64,000 nucleotides of DNA from Gorsachius magnificus (Eukaryota; Chordata; Aves; Pelecaniformes; Ardeidae), in NCBI GenBank assembly GCA_034008185.1, contig CM067105.1, positions 1,364,001 through 1,428,000 on the forward strand, given 5' to 3'. Of the stretch, positions 59,139-64,000 are shown in pieces (the first letter of the stretch is position 1; each line of letters opens with the position of its first letter). Under the pieces are notes generated by a model. That model had not been told where the DNA came from. It saw only the letters and a program-made list of their open reading frames with translations, and did not search any database. The translations under genes and the position numbers were made by a program.

Positions 59139-60520
59139 ATTCCCCCTTCTTTGTTTTGTGCTATCCAAACTCCATGCATAGCCCTCTTTATCATATCAGT
59201 TACACAGCGCGGTATTATAAGAATTAAAACTAATATCGACAAAACAGCTAAAATCAACACTAAAGCATGCATTAGTAAATCACACAGCCATTTCAGTGCT
59301 CCCCACCCAAATTATCCCAAAACATGTCCCATGGATTCTTGTTAACTTGTAGCTTTCTCATATTCCCTTGTAGTTGTTGTAACTTACTATGTATGGACTT
59401 AGAGTGATCAGACAGGTTAAAGCAACACATCCCTCCAAAATCTTCACATCCATGATCCTGTGCTAACAGCAAAAGTCTATGGCGGCTCTGTCCTGTAGAG
59501 CTGCATGCCTTACACTATGTCGGCCATAAGTTTGGTCAGAATTTCAGAAGTGATATTCAACTGTTTTGCTGTTCAGCAGCCCAGTTTCTGAACAGTTCAG
59601 GCATTTTAGGCAGCCATCACTCTGGGGGCCAGAAAAGATGTGATTATTCTGGTTGGCGTATCCCAGAAGGTTACCTGATCCTTACAGTCTGGTCCTAATT
59701 GTTTTAAGGATCGTTTAGTTATAGGTCTTCTCGTGATATTCCAGATGGACATGTTTAGCAAGCTAGCATAAGTAGGGGCAAACAATGATAGCTTACCAAA
59801 ATAGCATGGGCCTTCTATTGCATTTTTTTGAATACTTGCCCATGCTCAATTTCCACATATCAAAAAATATCCTGGGTGTAGGGCTTTCACGGAATCATCA
59901 TTCCACACAGGGAATACCTGATCGAGAGCTTCAGATCCGATGGATCCGAGGCAACAGTTGCCGGTTAAGGATGTGTACGTATACCCTGGAGTCGGGCTAG
60001 TTACATTTGTCCATCGAGACCAATTTTCTCTTCCATGTTGACCAGGGTGACTATACAACTTGCCTCCCAATGTAAAGCACCCATTGCTACCATTTAGCGA
60101 TGTCATCAAATCTAACTCCCGTGGGTCCCATGGGAACGAGACGTTCAAGTTGTTGGTGATCAAAGCTGCTAACACCCCTGTATCATTGTGACAGGTGCAT
60201 TGTAGCCGCGACCTGCTGCAGTTATAATGCTGACAGCAAGTGGAGTTTACTATGGACGCATTTAGTATTGTGTTGTTTCTAACAAACTCCTTCCAATTGT
60301 TCATGTTCAAATATGGCATCCCTATTAAGCACGTCCTAAAAGGGTCTCCTGGAGTGGCTAAAGACAAGCAAAAGGATGTTTGCCCTGTCGCATTTGCCCA
60401 TGTTAACCACATGTTTCCACAGTTCTTAATGCTTGTTAACTCCCTCTATCTGCTCCATTTTCCATTCCATTACCCATATACATATTAACAATCCCATTGC
60501 TAAGCTCTTGAACCCCATGA
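59078..60520 (-). pseudogene. env: ERV B envelope, alpharetrovirus-like, broken
   Basis: The leader near 60,440-60,520 (SLAMGLLICIWVM) is followed by an in-frame stop near 60,426. An open SU segment of 188 codons (60,412-59,846) is rich in Asn-X-Ser/Thr sites and cysteines. TM carries CX6CC (59,422-59,448 on plus) followed by CFNLSDHS-type wording typical of alpharetroviral TM. A membrane span (ALVLILAVLSILVLILII) follows at about 59,207-59,272. The last frame closes at 59,078, inside the LTR. Several breaks lie between 59,272 and 59,846. The product would have been the virus attachment and fusion protein. Confidence 0.82.
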
Positions 60521-60639
60521 TGAGGATGAGCAGTATCCCGCTGTCGCTCCTTCCGTGCAAAAAGCGTCCCGTCACAGCAGTCCAGCGAATATCTCCGCAG
60601 TCCGGACAAATGACCTGTATCCAAGGAACACAGCCGCAG

Positions 60640-60965
60640 TTATTCGGGCATCTGAGGTTGTTGGTCATCCTTGGGATGTTGCAGCCAGGGCCAGATACAT
60701 TTCGCTGGTACCCATCGTGGTCCGGAATCTGTAATTACACAAGCATAACCCTTTCCCCATGTTAGTAGCTTTGTGGGGCCATTCCAGGTACCACTCATAG
60801 GATCCCGCCACATCACCTGTGGTGTGTCGGACCAGTCTATTGTCTCTTGTAAGTCTTTGGCATGTATTAAAGCAGGGGGTAGTGTCCTATCGCCTGTAAG
60901 ATGGAGATGGTTCATAACATATACAGCTTTCATTACTCAATCATGCTCAGGCCAATCTCACCCCC
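60640..60965 (-). pseudogene. pol: ERV B integrase C-terminal remnant
   Basis: The frame 60,933-60,640 contains KAVYVMNHLHLTGD and the DNA-binding-domain words WNGPTKLLTWGKG and RWVPAKC, as in class II integrases. Upstream it is joined at GGGGG (60,961-60,965) to a run of 20 A (minus strand). In related integrases this place is a Lys-Lys-Gly-Gly region, so an A-run followed by G is natural there. Catalytic core and zinc finger are missing. Confidence 0.78.
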
Positions 60966-62545
60966 TTTTTTTTTTTTTTTTTTTTATATCAAGTAAACCC
61001 TTCAAAACTTGGTGTGTCCACTCAATGATAGAGATGGATGATTTGTTTGAACCATAATGCTGATGTTGCCTGCATAATCTGTTTTCCCCCTAGCTTATAT
61101 ACTGAGCAGGACGTCATATGGTCTGGAATAGCCCCTTGGTCAATTTGGGTCAGCTGTCCTGCCCATGTTCCCTCCCAGCTTCTTGTGCATCTGGCAGAGC
61201 TGAGAGCTGAGAAGTCCTTGGCCAGTCTAAGCACTGCCCAGTAGCAACCAAAACATCAGTGTGTTATCAACATTCTTCTAGCACGAAATCCAAAACACGG
61301 CACTATACCAGCTACTAGGAAGAAAATTAACCCTGTCCCAGCCAAAACCAGGACAGTATCCACACTTTATTCCATACCATTTACATCATGCTCAGGTCCC
61401 GCACATCCAATACATCTTCATTAACGACCACCCCCTTCCCATCCTTTAATATATTATACAGATATCATTCCCTTAGTCTATGGACCGCCCTTGTAAAATG
61501 TCCAGAAATGTCCACAAAATGTCCATGGAGTTAATTTAGTCCATGACTTTGGGCTCCATCTCTTATGCTGGTCACTCAGGACAGGAGAAGTGGTGTGTTG
61601 CATGGAGTAACTGGGCACCAAAGCCAGCTCGGGTCAGGTCACTGCTGCACTTGCACTGCTTCTTGTAAGGCTTGTCCTCCATTGGTTCAGGTGGTTCTTG
61701 CTCTAGTAATTGCTAGAACATGCAACTCAAATAATGGGTTACAACAACTTAAAGGTATATTCATTACAATCTCCACCCCTGGTCTCTTTGGACCAGACCT
61801 TAGGGTTTTAGCATTGCTGCAAACTCCTCTTGCCCCTGCTCTGGCTTGGACTTATCCACAGCCTGTCCAGCACAGCAGCACAGAAACAGCAGCGATGCCC
61901 TGGCCATCTGCCAGCCCAGGCACATCGCCATGGCGGTTATCAAAATGTTCCTGGGCACAGCACAGTGAAATGATAAGCAGTACAGCAGTACAGCAAGCAG
62001 CAAAAGCAAAAAGGAGCAACTAACAAGCACTGAACTAATGTACAGTAAGGTGAGCAAACCCCATGGCAAGCACTGGAGCCTGCCAATTAATAGCTAAACA
62101 GCAATAACAGCTATAAGTTTCATCTAGCACATTCCAATCAAACCTGTCATTATCTTGAACCCTTCGAGCCCCACATCATTGCTGAGAGTATCTTAAAAAC
62201 TACTCGAACAAAATCTGACTCCGATTCTGTCAACTCCGTCTTTTCAGATACACCTTTCATGCCAAAAGGGACTGTCATGGTAAGCACCACGGAGCCACTT
62301 TCTCACTCCCCCCACAATGGGGTACGGGAGAGAATCAGAAGAGTAAGAGTGAGGAAGCTCGTGGGTTGAGATAAAGACAGTTTAATAGGGAAAGCAAAAG
62401 CTGCACGTGCAAGCAAGATAAAGCAAGGAATTCATTCACCACTTCCCATGGGCAGGCAGGTGCTCAGCCATCCCCAGGAAAGCAGGGCTCCATCACACAT
62501 AACGGTTACTTGGAAAGACAGACGCCATCACTCCAAATGTCCCCC
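60966..62545 (-). mobile_element. Inserted ERVL-type transcript copy (R-U5, internal part, U3, poly(A)-like end)
   Basis: On minus it begins at 62,545 with GGGGACATTTGGAG. That matches the middle of the LTR at 42,969-43,566, about 30 bp after that LTR's TATA box. It runs to the LTR 3' end (62,273), through about 0.9 kb of internal sequence (62,272-61,356), into the 5' half of a second LTR (61,355-about 61,078, TGTCCTGGTTTTGG), then about 92 bp of unassigned sequence and a run of 20 A (60,985-60,966). This is the layout of an RNA, not of a DNA provirus. The unassigned 92 bp and the lack of AATAAA near the A-run are open points. Confidence 0.65.
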
Positions 62546-63580
62546 TATCACCTGAACAGGGAAGGCAGTGGCATTAGGCATAAAGTCCCCTTCGATGATT
62601 ACATTTTGAATTACTCCTGCCACCGTTGAACTGGATCAGGGGGGTCCCTATCTGAGCCCTGTGGATTAGGGAGAGCGTTGGAATTATGTGGGTCGGGCCC
62701 TGAGGTCAGAGCTTGCCGCGCCTGGTTCTCATCACATATCCTCCTCCAATATCCTAATTCTCTTTGCTCTTCTTCGGTTATCCAGCTTCCTTATCCCCAG
62801 CTTTCCTTCCCGCTCCCTGCGCAATTAGTGGTCACATTCCTGCATACCGGCCTCCATCAAGGGCTTCTTGGACTTTTGCTGTTTGCTCTGTTAACTCTTT
62901 CAACCCTGGTAAAATCTCATCATCCCGCACAGGCAGGTGAGCCAATCGGTCTATTAGCTTTTGCATTTCAGCGTTATGCCTAGACAACTCAATTCGTAAG
63001 AACAACATATCTGCGTCAGACAGACCCTCTCTGGATGGAGTTGGAGGCAATTCAGCTAACTTCTGAATGATTTTTTGCATTTCTTGATTTTGCTTACACA
63101 ATTCCTCTCTAATTGTCTGCGCCTCAACAGGAGAGAATGTCTCTGGCAAAGGTGGAATAAGAGGCGGAGGGGGAAATACTGTTTCAGTAATCATAGGTTC
63201 ATGGGTTTTTTTTGTTGTTGTTGTTGGGTTTTTTTGTTGTTTGGTGTTTTTTTTTTCAGGTCTAGTGCTTCGGCGGCACAGGTAGCTACCGATGGTTCGG
63301 CTTTTAGCTCCTTGAGCACCGTGGTAATGAGTTTCCATGCCGAACTCCAAGCGACAGCCTCCTTAGACCCATTGCCGACCTCATCCCACAACACAGCTCC
63401 CAGCTTATCCCAGAGGTCCAAATCAAAAACATCTTGGGCTGAGGTGAAGAAACCATGCGACTGTCCCCATCGCAATAAGCGATTTAAAGTCCTTTTATCA
63501 TATTTCAATGCTCTCCTAGAGAGAATATGCTGGAACATGTCCTGTATTGCCTTTTCCTCTTTAGTTAAAACCGTTCCCAA
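62546..63580 (-). pseudogene. gag: ERV B gag, matrix to start of capsid, frameshifted
   Basis: It starts MGTVLTKEEK at 63,580; the glycine at position 2 fits N-myristoylation. The matrix-like part includes LLRWGQSHGFFTSAQDVFDL. The first frame stops at 63,191 after a lysine and glutamine-rich stretch made by a T-rich and CAA-repeat tract (63,209-63,258), which probably caused the frameshift. A proline-rich and helical, coiled-coil-like segment follows (63,170-62,832). The frame can be followed to the beginning of capsid (NATAFPVQV) near 62,560, where it joins the foreign segment. Confidence 0.8.
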
Positions 63581-63725
63581 GTTCCCAGCCTCGGCTGCTC
63601 ACCTTTCTTGTTAGGTGCTCCACTGCGCAGTGTCTCCAATATTCTTTCAAATCCTGGGTAGTCCAGCTACTCCGTCCTCACCAGCCGAGTCCTTCTGCCT
63701 TTTCATAAATCATTGTCCCATCGTA

Positions 63726-63743
63726 GGCACGTCGGGGTCACCA
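63726..63743 (-). other. Primer binding site of ERV B, tRNA-Trp type
   Basis: The 18 bases on minus start TGGTGACCCCGACGTG, two bases after the LTR end. They match the tRNA-Trp primer site used by alpharetroviruses at 16 of 18 positions; the last two differ. Confidence 0.8.
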
Positions 63744-63745
63744 CT

Positions 63746-64000
63746 TGCGGAAGACTGGACTCCTGACGCCGACCAATATGATCTCCAGAAGCCGTTTATT
63801 ATACCTTTGCATACAGCTTTTATATTCTTCCAAGCCCTGTATACATGATCACGTATACTTTTCTAATTCATACATACTACTGTCTATCCAACAAGCGTAT
63901 AAGCCTCCAACTCACTCATTGGTTATTGCATTGTTGTCATCTTATCCTGCTTGCAGTTACTGCTTCTCTATTCTAGCAACTAAGTTCCGTATATTGGCTA
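63746..64000 (-). repeat. 5' LTR of ERV B, partial
   Basis: The first about 180 bp match 58,856-59,036 with roughly 15 differences; then the two LTRs diverge. The remainder of U3 lies beyond the window. Confidence 0.82.

Larger units (their letters stand above)
58856..64000 (-). mobile_element. Class II endogenous retrovirus B, chimeric, cut by window end
   Basis: On the minus strand the order is 5' LTR (from beyond 64,000 to 63,746), tRNA-Trp-type primer site, gag start, a foreign ERVL-derived segment (62,545-60,966), integrase C-terminus, env, polypurine tract and 3' LTR (59,138-58,856). Capsid C-terminus, nucleocapsid, protease, RT, RNase H and most of integrase are missing. The primer site and envelope resemble alpharetroviruses; matrix and the integrase end look beta-like. 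The right flank lies outside the window, so a target duplication cannot be checked. Confidence 0.88.

Noticed and set aside
1..64000. CRISPR arrays, tRNA or rRNA genes
   Set aside because: No regularly spaced repeats and no cloverleaf or rRNA sequence were seen; the tRNA-like strings are retroviral primer sites.

Overview
The window is bird genomic DNA. It holds many CR1 LINE pieces with the typical ATTCTATG-type 3' tail, avian class II endogenous retroviruses (ERVs) and ERVL-type LTRs. It also holds olfactory receptor (OR) copies of the family-14 (avian gamma-c) type and the tail exons of a WC1/CD163-like scavenger receptor (SRCR). The species cannot be named from the sequence. No prokaryotic features, tRNA or rRNA genes were seen.

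Layout: (a) 0-6.9 kb is OR unit 1, with old CR1 and LTR pieces and a broken OR. (b) 6.9-14.2 kb is a nearly complete class II ERV on + with two LTRs, a tRNA-Phe-type primer site and a gamma-type envelope. (c) 14.2-18.7 kb is OR unit 2, also broken. (d) 18.7-22.5 kb is old duplicated sequence with LINE debris. (e) 23.05-25.79 kb is a younger CR1 with an internal deletion. (f) 25.8-36.8 kb is the left arm of a large inverted repeat carrying OR unit 3 on +. (g) 36.8-47.8 kb is the loop. It holds a 500-N assembly gap, five clean exons of a WC1-like cytoplasmic tail, an LTR, a rearranged CR1 and a direct duplicate of block (d). (h) 47.8-56.9 kb is the right arm with OR unit 4 on -. (i) 58.86-64.0 kb is a second class II ERV on -, cut by the window end. 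Most of its gag-pol is replaced by a copy of an ERVL transcript.

All four OR copies are pseudogenes. The same upstream module, with a conserved GTAAGT splice donor, lies before each one, so the locus grew by duplication of a whole unit and then by one inversion-duplication. Sampled stretches of the two arms differ by roughly 5% by eye, so the palindrome is not a simple assembly echo. A solo LTR with a 5-bp target duplication sits in the left arm, and the right arm keeps the empty site, which orders the events.

The strongest candidates for something new are three: the chimeric ERV at 58.9-64.0 kb, whose foreign segment starts about where the donor LTR should start transcription and ends in a poly(A) tract; the palindrome with its time-ordered lesions; and the intact SRCR tail exons that have no ectodomain exons in the sequence available.
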